Of a stretch of DNA of 64,000 nt, positions 8,581 to 16,689 are shown in pieces. The stretch is taken from contig NZ_SGJB01000013.1 in NCBI RefSeq assembly GCF_006861675.1, positions 1 to 64,000 of the forward strand, written 5' to 3'. The DNA is from Peptacetobacter hominis (GTDB lineage: Bacteria; Bacillota; Clostridia; Peptostreptococcales; Peptostreptococcaceae). Both the position numbers and the translations under genes were made by a program. The notes under the pieces were generated by a model. The model ran no database searches. It was not told the origin of the DNA and saw only the letters and a program-made list of their open reading frames with translations. Within the stretch, counting starts at the first letter, position 1, and each line of letters opens with the position of its first letter.

Positions 8581-10476
8581 ATGATAAACAATAGACAGAT
8601 GAATATAATAAATATTCTGAGTGATGCCGATGGACGGATGACAGGCAAAGAAATAGCCAGAATATTAAATGTGACAGACCGTACAGTACGTTCCGATATA
8701 GATGCGATAAATAAATATTATGAATGTCAGATTATAGTATCAAATAAAAGGACAGGGTATAGGATAGATAGTACGCTTATAGCCAAAAAAGATATAGAAA
8801 TAAAAGAAATGATACCACAGACATCAGATGAAAGATGTATATGGATTATTCACGATCTTTTGTTCAGTGATAAAGAAATAAATCTTATAAAACTTCAGGA
8901 AAGAGTTTTTGTCAGTGGATATTCCATAGATAATGATATAAAGAAGGTTAGAAATATTATCGAGGCATATCCAAGTCTTAAAATAATAAGATCAAAAAAT
9001 CATATAAGACTTGAGGGAGATGAAGCTGATAAAAGAAAATTATACAAATATCTTCTTACACAGGAAACACAGGGAAATTTCATGAATTTAAACTCCATAG
9101 CAAACTTCTGGAATGATTTTGACCTTATAAAGATAAAAGATGAATTTGTAGATGTATGTGATAAATATGATTACAAAATAAGGGAAACAGTATTTCCTAT
9201 GATAATGATGCATGCAGGAGTAGCTATAGAAAGAATAATAAATAAAAATTACCAGAAATGTGAGACAGACGAAAAGCTAAAAGAAAGTACAGAATATATA
9301 GTTTCAGAGGAATTTTTTAGAAGAGTAAGTAAAATTCTCAATGTGGAAGTTGTAGAAAGTGAAATAGAATTATTTGCACTATTACTTATGGGAAAAGGCG
9401 CAAGTGATTACAGAAAACTTAAGAGCAGTAAAGAAGAAATAAAAAATCTTATTGCAGAAATTTTAGATAATCTTTCTGAATATTTCGGAATAGAGTTTTC
9501 AAAAGACTGGGATCTTAAAATTGGTCTTGAAACACACATTGCTTCCCTTATAGAAAGACAGAAAAATAATATAAAAGTCACAGATATATATTTGAAAGAG
9601 ATAAAACGTAAGTATCCTCTTGTATTTGATATGGCAATACATGCCGCAAATATAATAGAAGAGCGTACCGGTTATAAAGTTGATGAAGCCGAAATTGAGT
9701 TTCTTGCTCTTCATTTAGGGTCTGCGTACGAAAGAATAAACAGTCATCAGAAATACAGATGTGTTATTATAATACCGCACAATCAGATGCTTTCAAAACC
9801 TTGTATAGATAGAATAAATTCAAGGTTTGATGACAGGATGGAAATAATAAAACGGTTCAGCTTTTTTGAAGAAAAACAAATTATGGAATATGAACCGAAT
9901 ATTATCATAACAACAGTTCCTGTCAAACACAGTCTTGATATACCGACAGTTCAGATAAATTTATTTTTTAGTCATGAGGATGAAAGTAAAATATTCCAGC
10001 TTCTTGAAAAAATGGATAAAAGAAGATACCAGGATGATTTTACAACTCTTATAAAAAAACTTATTAAAAAAGAACTTTTCCACGTAAATGAATCGTATGA
10101 AAGTTCAGCTGAAATAATAGAAGTACTGTGTGATGAGCTTATAGAAAAAGGATTTGCAGATAAGAGTTATAAAGAAGATGTATTCAAGAGAGAGGATGTA
10201 TCGGCTACATCGTTTTTATATGGATTTGCAGTTCCGCATTCAATAAAAGTATCAACAAAAGAATCATGTATATCGACAATGATACTAGATAAGCCTGTCA
10301 AATGGGGAGATTTTGAAGTTAGGCTTGTAATACTTCTGGGAATAAGAGAAAAAGATAATAGACTTCTTAAAATATTTTTTGACTGGTTATCAAATATAGT
10401 AACCGATTCAAAAAAACTGAACCAGTTACTAAGTGTAAACAGCTATGAGGAATATATGAAATTTGTGGTCGAATAG
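8581..10476 (+). CDS. licR: LicR/MtlR-type PTS-regulated transcriptional activator
   Basis: The domains in order are an N-terminal winged HTH (RQMNIINILSDADGRMTGKE, with LNVTDRTVRSDIDAIN), a second Mga-like HTH near residues 80-145, and PRD1 (about 190-285). These are followed by PRD2 (about 295-390, with MAIHAAN and LALHLGSAY), an EIIB-like domain (about 400-480) and a C-terminal EIIA-fructose/mannitol domain (about 495-632) with phosphohistidine in YGFAVPHS. This is the layout of LicR/MtlR activators, whose DNA binding is set by PTS phosphorylation. ATG 8581 is used because AAAGGAG sits at 8567-8573; the upstream ATG at 8563 overlaps that site. It probably activates the PTS operon downstream and possibly mupG. 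The symbol is by architecture. Confidence 0.88.
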   Translation: MINNRQMNIINILSDADGRMTGKEIARILNVTDRTVRSDIDAINKYYECQIIVSNKRTGYRIDSTLIAKKDIEIKEMIPQTSDERCIWIIHDLLFSDKEINLIKLQERVFVSGYSIDNDIKKVRNIIEAYPSLKIIRSKNHIRLEGDEADKRKLYKYLLTQETQGNFMNLNSIANFWNDFDLIKIKDEFVDVCDKYDYKIRETVFPMIMMHAGVAIERIINKNYQKCETDEKLKESTEYIVSEEFFRRVSKILNVEVVESEIELFALLLMGKGASDYRKLKSSKEEIKNLIAEILDNLSEYFGIEFSKDWDLKIGLETHIASLIERQKNNIKVTDIYLKEIKRKYPLVFDMAIHAANIIEERTGYKVDEAEIEFLALHLGSAYERINSHQKYRCVIIIPHNQMLSKPCIDRINSRFDDRMEIIKRFSFFEEKQIMEYEPNIIITTVPVKHSLDIPTVQINLFFSHEDESKIFQLLEKMDKRRYQDDFTTLIKKLIKKELFHVNESYESSAEIIEVLCDELIEKGFADKSYKEDVFKREDVSATSFLYGFAVPHSIKVSTKESCISTMILDKPVKWGDFEVRLVILLGIREKDNRLLKIFFDWLSNIVTDSKKLNQLLSVNSYEEYMKFVVE

Positions 10477-10484
10477 GAGGAAAT

Positions 10485-11048
10485 ATGAAAAAAACAGTTG
10501 ATAAAAACCTGACTTCGGAAGAAGCTGCATTAAGCAGAAGATTTTTTGCATATCTTATAGATTGGTATGTAGGTGGTCTGGTAACAGCATTACCAATAGG
10601 CCTTATATCACAAAAGTTATACGGAACAATGACGAATCAGAATATAATGGAATTTGACGCACCATTTGGTGTTATAGGAGGAGTATTGGCTGTTATATTT
10701 GGGATTTTGTATTTTGTGGTTATACCTTTGTTTGTATATAGAGGTCAGACTCCAGGAAAAAGAATATGCAAAATAAAAATAGTAAAGGTTGACAATAGTG
10801 AAGTCGATATTAAGTCGATGTGTTTAAGACAAATTATAGGAATGATAGTTATAGAAGGTGCACTTGTTACAGTAAGTGCAATATGGCACCAGATTTTTAC
10901 AATTGCAACAGGTATAGATGTGGTTGTTCCTCTTATGTATGCTGGAATGGCAGTAGGAGCTGTAAGTGCTGTAATGGTTGTATTTATGAAGAATCATAGG
11001 GCTATTCATGACTATATAGGAAATACAAAAGTAGTATCGTGTAAATGA
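10485..11048 (+). CDS. RDD-family integral membrane protein
   Basis: A 187-residue RDD-domain protein. The motif appears as LSRRFFAYLIDWYVGGLVT near the start, where R/D residues flank the first membrane helix, and later as YRGQTPGKRICKIKIVKVD, the usual loop after helix 2. About four membrane helices are visible. RDD proteins are small membrane proteins, some linked to ion exchange, and most have no assigned role. It starts 8 bp after the activator gene behind GGAGG, so the two are co-transcribed. The operator/promoter for the PTS operon begins at its stop codon. Confidence 0.85.
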   Translation: MKKTVDKNLTSEEAALSRRFFAYLIDWYVGGLVTALPIGLISQKLYGTMTNQNIMEFDAPFGVIGGVLAVIFGILYFVVIPLFVYRGQTPGKRICKIKIVKVDNSEVDIKSMCLRQIIGMIVIEGALVTVSAIWHQIFTIATGIDVVVPLMYAGMAVGAVSAVMVVFMKNHRAIHDYIGNTKVVSCK

Positions 11049-11104
11049 TTTCCTATGCTTAGGAAAGGTATATACCACATAGGAAATGATAATAAATGTA
11101 TAAT
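11049..11104 (+). promoter_or_regulatory. Activator-dependent promoter of the lactose/cellobiose-type PTS operon
   Basis: TTTCCTA (11049-11055) and TAGGAAA (11060-11066) form an inverted repeat. A further TAGGAAA (11080-11086) lies 20 bp on, just upstream of TATAAT at 11099-11104, where a -35 box would be. No good -35 hexamer is present, which fits a promoter needing an activator. The same hexamers occur near 8488-8515. Confidence 0.7.
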
Positions 11105-11133
11105 AAAAACATAATAAAGATGGAGGTAACAAT

Positions 11134-11454
11134 ATGGAAGGTTTAGAAATGATAAGCTTTCAGATAATATCATCTGTAGGAATGGCAAAATCTATGTATA
11201 TAGAGGCAATGAGATTTGCTGAAAAGGGAGAATTTGAAACAGCTGAATCAAAAATAAAAGAGGGAGAGAAAATTTTCCTTGATGGACATAAGGCACATGC
11301 ACAGCTTATACAGAAAGAGGCTTCTGGAGAGAGTGTTGTACCAAATATGTTATTAATGCACGCTGAAGATCAGCTTATGGCAGCTGAAACAATAAAAATA
11401 ATGGCAGAAGAAATAATAAAATTAAACAAACGCATAAATGCGTTAGAAAAATAG
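11134..11454 (+). CDS. PTS lactose/cellobiose-type EIIA component
   Basis: This is a 106-residue all-helical EIIA of the lactose/cellobiose family. The phosphorylated histidine is in DGHKAHAQLIQKEASG near residue 54-58, and the acidic residue that helps trimerisation and metal binding is in LMHAEDQLMAAETIK. It would take phosphate from HPr and pass it to the EIIB encoded next. First gene of the operon EIIA-EIIB-EIIC-GrdB-like-glycosylasparaginase-peptidase-cutC, with GGAGG at 11121-11125. Confidence 0.93.
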   Translation: MEGLEMISFQIISSVGMAKSMYIEAMRFAEKGEFETAESKIKEGEKIFLDGHKAHAQLIQKEASGESVVPNMLLMHAEDQLMAAETIKIMAEEIIKLNKRINALEK

Positions 11455-11466
11455 GAGGGGTTCAAT

Positions 11467-11787
11467 ATGAAAAAAATTTATTTATTCTGTAGCGCAGGAA
11501 TGTCAACTAGTATGCTTGCAAGTAAAATGCAGGACGTTGCCAATGAACACAAATTACCAATAAAAGTGGCAGCATTTCCACATGGTCAGATAGGGGAAAT
11601 AATAGAAACTGATAGACCTGACTGTATACTTCTTGGACCACAGGTTAATTATCTTTATGATGAGACAGTAAAAAATCATGGCGATAAAAATATACCAATA
11701 GCAGTTATAGATCAGGCTGATTACGGTATGATGAATGGAGAAAAAGTTCTAAAAAAAGCCATAAAAATGATAAAAGCAAACAAATAA
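11467..11787 (+). CDS. PTS lactose/cellobiose-type EIIB component
   Basis: This 106-residue EIIB has the P-loop-like phosphocysteine motif LFCSAGMSTSMLASKM at residues 6-21, with the cysteine near residue 8, and the conserved second half DCILLGPQVNYLYDE. It is a free-standing protein as in cellobiose/chitobiose systems. It lies 12 bp after EIIA and 34 bp before EIIC. Confidence 0.93.
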   Translation: MKKIYLFCSAGMSTSMLASKMQDVANEHKLPIKVAAFPHGQIGEIIETDRPDCILLGPQVNYLYDETVKNHGDKNIPIAVIDQADYGMMNGEKVLKKAIKMIKANK

Positions 11788-11821
11788 TAATCTAACAACA
11801 AGAAGGGAGAAGAAAAGGCTT

Positions 11822-13171
11822 ATGATGAAAAAACTAGAAAAGATACTTATGCCTATGGCTGAAGCTATCGGACGTAACAAGTATCTTATGTCAATTCGTG
11901 ATGGTTTCCTACTATCAACACCACTTCTAATAGGAGGGTCTCTATTCCTGTTAATAGCAAACTTCCCAATACAGGCATGGATAGACTTCCTTAATAATAC
12001 TGTAGTAAACCCTAATACAGGGCGGACATTAGCATCTTATATATCAAAACCAGCAGATGCTACATTTACAATAATGGCGGTATTTGCAGTAATAGGTATA
12101 GCTTATTCATTTGCAGGAAAAATGGGAACAAATAAATTATTCGGTGCAGCGACAGCACTTGTTTCTTGGTTCCTTATAATGCCTTATACTGTTACAGGAG
12201 ATGTAGAAATAAACGGTGTAGCTCAGACAGTTAATTTAACTGGTATACCACTAGGATGGGTTGGAGCAAAAGGTATATTTGTAGGTATATTCTGTGCATT
12301 TATAGCAGTTCATTTATATACATTTGTTGAAAAACGCGGTTGGACAATAAAAATGCCAGCAGGTGTTCCTCCTACAGTTGAGGAATCATTCGCAGCATTA
12401 ATACCAGCAGCAGTTGTTATGATAGTATTTTTCCTTATAAATATAATATTCGGATACCTTGGAACAGACGTATTCCAGATAATATTCGAATTCCTTCAGA
12501 CTCCGCTTCTAAACCTTGGGGATACATTAGGAGCAATGGTAACAGCATATATATTCCTTCATTTATTCTGGTTCTTTGGAGTAAACGGAGGTTCTGTTGT
12601 TGGAGCAGTATTCAACCCAATACTTCAGACTCTATCAGCAGGAAACGTTGCTGGAGAACATCACATAATATGCCAGCAGTTCCAGGATTTATTTGCAACA
12701 TTTGGTGGAGCAGGATCAACTCTATCACTTGTTATAGCAATGCTTCTATTCTGTAAGTCAAAACGTATAAAAAATCTTGGTAAAATGTCACTTGTACCAG
12801 GTATATTCAATATAAACGAACCAATACTATTCGGACTTCCAATAGTACTTAACCCAGCTATGATAGTACCATTTGTAGTTGTTCCAACAGTAAATATAAT
12901 AATATCTTATATTGCTATGGATATGGGAATAGTTCCAATATGTTCAGGTGTAAATATACCATGGACAACTCCACTTGTAATATCAGGATTCCTTGCTACA
13001 AACTGGGTAGGCGGTATATTACAGGGATTACTTCTTATACTTGGAGTATTTATATACATGCCATTTATAAAAGTTCTTGACAAAGAGTATCTAATGGAAG
13101 AACAGAATAATGTTGAAGAAGATGACGATGATGATATATCATTAGACGATTTATCATTTGATGATCTGTAG
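11822..13171 (+). CDS. PTS lactose/cellobiose-type EIIC permease
   Basis: A 449-residue membrane protein of the EIIC lactose/cellobiose family with about ten helices. Family landmarks are IRDGFLLSTPLLIGGSLFLL near the N-terminus, LHLFWFFGVNGGSVVGAVFN in the middle, and PGIFNINEPILFGLPIVLNP, the conserved NEP loop in the substrate region. The C-terminus ends in an unusually acidic tail with a run of five Asp (DDDDD) followed by SLDDLSFDDL. Family members carry cellobiose, chitobiose, lactose and related disaccharides. The neighbouring glycosylasparaginase suggests the cargo may be an amino-sugar conjugate rather than cellobiose. Confidence 0.92.
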   Translation: MMKKLEKILMPMAEAIGRNKYLMSIRDGFLLSTPLLIGGSLFLLIANFPIQAWIDFLNNTVVNPNTGRTLASYISKPADATFTIMAVFAVIGIAYSFAGKMGTNKLFGAATALVSWFLIMPYTVTGDVEINGVAQTVNLTGIPLGWVGAKGIFVGIFCAFIAVHLYTFVEKRGWTIKMPAGVPPTVEESFAALIPAAVVMIVFFLINIIFGYLGTDVFQIIFEFLQTPLLNLGDTLGAMVTAYIFLHLFWFFGVNGGSVVGAVFNPILQTLSAGNVAGEHHIICQQFQDLFATFGGAGSTLSLVIAMLLFCKSKRIKNLGKMSLVPGIFNINEPILFGLPIVLNPAMIVPFVVVPTVNIIISYIAMDMGIVPICSGVNIPWTTPLVISGFLATNWVGGILQGLLLILGVFIYMPFIKVLDKEYLMEEQNNVEEDDDDDISLDDLSFDDL

Positions 13172-13186
13172 GAGATGATTGATTAT

Positions 13187-13708
13187 ATGAGAATTATAAT
13201 GATTTATGACCAGATACAGTCTGGTGCAGGAATAAAGGATGACCATAACGTTCCTCTAGGTGCAAAAAAGGAAACTGTAGGACCTGCGATTATGATGGAG
13301 CAGACTTTAAAGAAAGTAGGCGGAAAAGTTATAGCATGTCTATACTGTGGAGATGGAACTTATGCTGAAAATCCTGATGAGGTAAGTCGTAAACTTTGTG
13401 CAATGGTAAATAAACTTAAAGCTGATGTAGTAATGTGTGGTCCATGTCTTAACTATCTTGGATATGGTAAAATGGCTGCAAGAGTTGCATATGATATAAA
13501 TAATACAACTGATGCAAAGGCATTTGCGGCAATGTCACAGGAAAATGAAGAAACTATTTCAGAGTACAAAGATAAAATACATATAATAAAAACACCTAAA
13601 AAAGGTGGAACAGGTCTTAATGAGGCACTTGATGCTATGTGTATGCTTGCAGATGCTATGCACAATGAAAAAGACTGCAGTGAAATTGTTTCAAAATATT
13701 GTTTTTAA
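13187..13708 (+). CDS. Stand-alone GrdB-like protein (glycine/sarcosine/betaine reductase B family, N-terminal part)
   Basis: The protein begins MRIIMIYDQIQSGAGIKDDH and continues VPLGAKKETVGPAIMM, IACLYCGDGTYAENPDEV, ADVVMCGPCLNYLGYG and IHIIKTPKKGGTGLNEALD. This series follows the N-terminal half of the GrdB/PrdB family (pattern VGPA - CGD - ENxxE - GPAFNxGRYG). At 173 residues it is far shorter than GrdB and lacks the C-terminal selenocysteine region; no in-frame UGA is involved. Cysteines in LYCGD and VVMCGPC may be functional. It sits between PTS EIIC and the glycosylasparaginase, so a role in handling the amino-acid or glycosylamine product is possible but unproven. ATG 13187 is preferred; ATG 13175 sits directly on the GGAG. 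Confidence 0.65.
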   Translation: MRIIMIYDQIQSGAGIKDDHNVPLGAKKETVGPAIMMEQTLKKVGGKVIACLYCGDGTYAENPDEVSRKLCAMVNKLKADVVMCGPCLNYLGYGKMAARVAYDINNTTDAKAFAAMSQENEETISEYKDKIHIIKTPKKGGTGLNEALDAMCMLADAMHNEKDCSEIVSKYCF

Positions 13709-13719
13709 TAATAGAGGAG

Positions 13720-13745
13720 AGGATGCTCAAAAGGCATCCTTTCTG
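13720..13745 (+). terminator. Intra-operon hairpin, weak terminator or attenuator
   Basis: AGGATGC (13720-13726) pairs with GCATCCT (13734-13740), followed by TTTCT. It lies in the 54-bp gap before the glycosylasparaginase gene and could lower expression of the distal genes or protect the upstream mRNA. Confidence 0.5.
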
Positions 13746-13762
13746 TATAGGAGGTAAATTTT

Positions 13763-14719
13763 ATGTGGGGAATAATAGCAACATGGCGTATGGCTGTGGA
13801 AGGAATAACAAAAGCTGATGAGATGTTAAAAGAAGGTGCTGATGCAGGGGATGCAATAGAAACAGCAATAAAAGAAGTTGAAGATTTTCCATACTATAAA
13901 TCAGTAGGATATGGTGGACTTCCAAATGAGGAAATGGAAGTTGAACTTGATGCAGCTTATATGGATGGAGATACACTTGATATAGGAGCTGTTGCAGCAA
14001 TAAAAGATTATGCGAATCCAATATCTATAGCGAGAAGACTTTCTCATGAAAAAGTAAACTGTATGCTTGTTGGCGAGGGAGCAGAGAAATTTGCTCACAA
14101 AGAAGGATTTGAACGTAAAAATATGCTTACAGACAGAGCCAAAATACATTATAGAAATAGAGTTAAAGAAGTTCAGCAGCAGGAGATAAAGCCTTACTCT
14201 GGTCATGATACAGTTGGAATGGTATGTCTTGATACTCATGGAAAAATGACAGCAGCAACATCTACAAGTGGACTTTTCATGAAGAAAAAAGGTAGAGTCG
14301 GAGATTCTCCAATATCAGGTTCAGGATTCTATGTAGATTCTAAAGTAGGTGGAGCAAGTGCAACAGGTCTTGGTGAAGATCTTATGAAAGGGTGTATATC
14401 TTATGAAATAGTAAGACTTATGAAAGAAGGAATGCATCCTCAGGAAGCATGTGAAACTGCTGTAAACAAATTAGATGAAGAACTTAAGGAAAGAAGAGGA
14501 AAAGCAGGAGATCTATCTCTTATAGCAATGAACAACAAAGGTGAATGGGGAGTTGCAACAAACATAGAAGGGTTCTCTTTTGCAATAGCTACTGAAAATG
14601 AAAAACCTATAGTATACCTTACAAAAAATGTTGATGGAAAATGTATACATGAAGTTGCAAGTCAGGAATGGCTTGATAACTATATGAAAACAAGAACTGC
14701 ACCATTGGAGGAAAAATAG
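13763..14719 (+). CDS. Glycosylasparaginase (N4-(beta-N-acetylglucosaminyl)-L-asparaginase)
   Basis: This is a 318-residue Ntn hydrolase. The autocleavage site is GHDTVGMVCLD, with T150 becoming the N-terminal nucleophile after cleavage between D149 and T150. The ligand loop KKGRVGDSPISGSGFYVD and the TGLGED motif of the beta subunit are intact, as is the N-terminal WGIIATWRMAVEGI of bacterial forms. The enzyme hydrolyses GlcNAc-Asn into aspartate and 1-amino-GlcNAc. There is no signal peptide, unlike lysosomal or Flavobacterium forms, so the substrate must be imported, which fits the PTS genes just upstream. It could instead be a broader isoaspartyl peptidase-like hydrolase, but the motifs favour glycosylasparaginase. 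Confidence 0.9.
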   Translation: MWGIIATWRMAVEGITKADEMLKEGADAGDAIETAIKEVEDFPYYKSVGYGGLPNEEMEVELDAAYMDGDTLDIGAVAAIKDYANPISIARRLSHEKVNCMLVGEGAEKFAHKEGFERKNMLTDRAKIHYRNRVKEVQQQEIKPYSGHDTVGMVCLDTHGKMTAATSTSGLFMKKKGRVGDSPISGSGFYVDSKVGGASATGLGEDLMKGCISYEIVRLMKEGMHPQEACETAVNKLDEELKERRGKAGDLSLIAMNNKGEWGVATNIEGFSFAIATENEKPIVYLTKNVDGKCIHEVASQEWLDNYMKTRTAPLEEK

Positions 14720-14720
14720 G

Positions 14721-15827
14721 ATGGAATCAAAAATTATTCAGCAGGTTGAAAAAAACTCAGCTGAAATGATAGAAGGTATAAAAAAGATAGTAAGTATGCC
14801 AAGTGTTGAGTCTGAAGCTGAAGAAAATGCTCCTTTTGGAAAAGATATAGCGATGACTTTAGAGGAAACACTTAAACTTGCTGAAAATCTTGGGTTTAAA
14901 ACAAAAAATCTGGATAATTATATAGGATGGGCACAGTACGGAGAAGGTGACGACTATATAGGAATAATAGGTCATCTGGATGTTGTTCCAGTGGGTGAAG
15001 GTTGGAAACATCCACCATTCAGTGCATATGAAGAAGATGGATACATATATTCAAGAGGAATACTTGATAATAAAGGACCTATATTATCATGCCTTTATGC
15101 ACTCTATGCAATAAAGCAGTTAAATATATCTATGAAAAAACCTGTTCGTATAATATTTGGATGTGATGAAGAAAGTGGATTTGAGGATTTAAAATACTAC
15201 TTAGAAAAAGAAAAAGCTCCTGTTATGGGATGGACTCCTGATTGTAAATATCCGGTAGTATATGCTGAAAGAGGTAGAGCTGTAATAGAAATTTCATCTG
15301 AAGAGAAGAATATAGATGAGTTTTTTGAGTTTGTAAATACATATTTTATGAATGCGAAGCCAAATGGTGAGAGATTAGGTGTTGATTATAAAGATGAAGA
15401 GTTCGGTGTAAATGAAATGAGAAATTACAAACTTATACATAGAAATAAAGAGGTTGTATTTTCTGTAACATTTTCATATCCAGCAGGTGTTGAGCTTGAA
15501 GACATGATGTCAGAAATCAGAAAAAGAGCGGATGGGTTCAAGGTGGAATGCGTACAGCATTACAAACCTGTGAGATTTGAAAAAGACTGTCCTATGGTAA
15601 AAGCACTTCAGAGTGCGTACGAAAAAATAACGGGAATGGATGGAACACCTGTAACAACGACAGGGGGAACATATGCAAAACTTATGCCTAATATAGTTCC
15701 ATTTGGTCCTAGTTTTCCTGGACAGAAAGGAATTGGGCATCAGCCTAACGAATGGATGAAAGTAGAGGATATAATTTCAAATGCTAAAATATATGCACTT
15801 GGAATATATAATCTTTCGAATCTGTAA
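14721..15827 (+). CDS. pepV: M20-family dipeptidase, PepV/Sapep-like
   Basis: The metal-binding motifs of M20 peptidases are visible: GHLDVVPVGEGW near residue 84 (His and catalytic Asp), YSRGILDNKGP near 115 (bridging Asp) and FGCDEESGFEDL near 150 (catalytic Glu pair). The C-terminal histidine is in GIGHQPNEWMKVEDI. At 368 residues it is shorter than typical PepV (about 465) and probably has a reduced lid domain. It would cleave small, possibly glycosylated or acidic, dipeptides in the cytoplasm. It starts one base after the glycosylasparaginase stop, and the two are presumably translated together to finish glycopeptide breakdown. Confidence 0.87.
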   Translation: MESKIIQQVEKNSAEMIEGIKKIVSMPSVESEAEENAPFGKDIAMTLEETLKLAENLGFKTKNLDNYIGWAQYGEGDDYIGIIGHLDVVPVGEGWKHPPFSAYEEDGYIYSRGILDNKGPILSCLYALYAIKQLNISMKKPVRIIFGCDEESGFEDLKYYLEKEKAPVMGWTPDCKYPVVYAERGRAVIEISSEEKNIDEFFEFVNTYFMNAKPNGERLGVDYKDEEFGVNEMRNYKLIHRNKEVVFSVTFSYPAGVELEDMMSEIRKRADGFKVECVQHYKPVRFEKDCPMVKALQSAYEKITGMDGTPVTTTGGTYAKLMPNIVPFGPSFPGQKGIGHQPNEWMKVEDIISNAKIYALGIYNLSNL

Positions 15828-15868
15828 ATAAGGAAAGGAGTGGGCAGTAAGTAACTGCTGTACTTATT

Positions 15869-16609
15869 ATGAAAAGAATACTTGAAATATGCTGTGGAAG
15901 CTATGAAGATGCATACAATGCATATAAAGGAGGAGCCAAAAGAATAGAGCTAAACAGTGCTCTTCATCTTGGAGGGCTTACTCCGACACCTGCATCTGTA
16001 ATAATGACTAAAGAAAATACGGATTTATCTGTAATATCTATGCTTAGACCGAGAGGAGCAGGATTTTTCTACACAGAAACTGAATTTGAAGTTATGAAGA
16101 TGGATGCTGAAATACTTATGAAAAATGGATCTGATGGTTTAGCGTTTGGATTTCTTACTGAAGATGGAGAGATAGATGAGGAAAGAACAAAAGTAATCGT
16201 CGATATAATAAAGAAATATAATGGCGAGGCAGTTTTCCATAGGGCCTTTGACTGTGTAAAAGATCCTTTTACAGGTGTTGAAAAGCTTATAGACTTAGGT
16301 ATAGATAGAATACTTACAAGTGGGCTTGAAGAAAAAGCATATCAGGGAATGGATATGATAAAGAAACTTCAGGAAAAATATGGAGATAAGATAGAATTTC
16401 TTGCCGGAAGTGGTGTAAATATATCAAATGCAGAGGAGATAATGAATTACACTGGAATACATCAGGTACACAGTTCATGTAAAAGCTGGGTATGTGATCC
16501 TACAACAAGAGGAAACAACGTAAGTTATTCATATGCACGGTCTCCAAATGAAATGAATTACGATGTGGTTTCATATGAGCTTGTAAAAAATCTGGCTGAA
16601 AAAATATAA
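15869..16609 (+). CDS. cutC: CutC-family TIM-barrel protein
   Basis: The 246-residue protein starts KRILEICCGSYEDAYNAYKG and carries RIELNSALHLGGLTPT, SMLRPRGAGFFYTE, GLAFGFLTEDGEID, AVFHRAFDC and RILTSGLEEKAYQG, the full CutC signature. CutC was first linked to copper tolerance, but its enzymatic role is unsettled. As the last gene of a glycoconjugate operon it may be a catabolic enzyme or lyase. The ribosome site AAAGGAGTG (15835-15843) is about 26 bases from ATG 15869, and a GCAGT/ACTGC hairpin (15844-15858) lies between them and could bring the two together. A terminator follows. Confidence 0.88.
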   Translation: MKRILEICCGSYEDAYNAYKGGAKRIELNSALHLGGLTPTPASVIMTKENTDLSVISMLRPRGAGFFYTETEFEVMKMDAEILMKNGSDGLAFGFLTEDGEIDEERTKVIVDIIKKYNGEAVFHRAFDCVKDPFTGVEKLIDLGIDRILTSGLEEKAYQGMDMIKKLQEKYGDKIEFLAGSGVNISNAEEIMNYTGIHQVHSSCKSWVCDPTTRGNNVSYSYARSPNEMNYDVVSYELVKNLAEKI

Positions 16610-16642
16610 ATTTATTTGTTAAATAAGAATAATATACAGGAA

Positions 16643-16686
16643 TAACCGGTTCTTTTAGAGAATATTCTCAATAGAGCCGGTTTTTA
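16643..16686 (+). terminator. Terminator of the PTS/glycosylasparaginase operon
   Basis: AACCGGTTCT near 16644-16653 pairs imperfectly with AGAGCCGGTT near 16673-16682, followed by TTTTT to 16685. Confidence 0.8.
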
Positions 16687-16689
16687 TAT

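Noticed and set aside
13187..13708. Selenoprotein gene suggested by the GrdB-like match
   Set aside because: No in-frame UGA in the coding region, and the Sec-containing C-terminal part of the family is not encoded.
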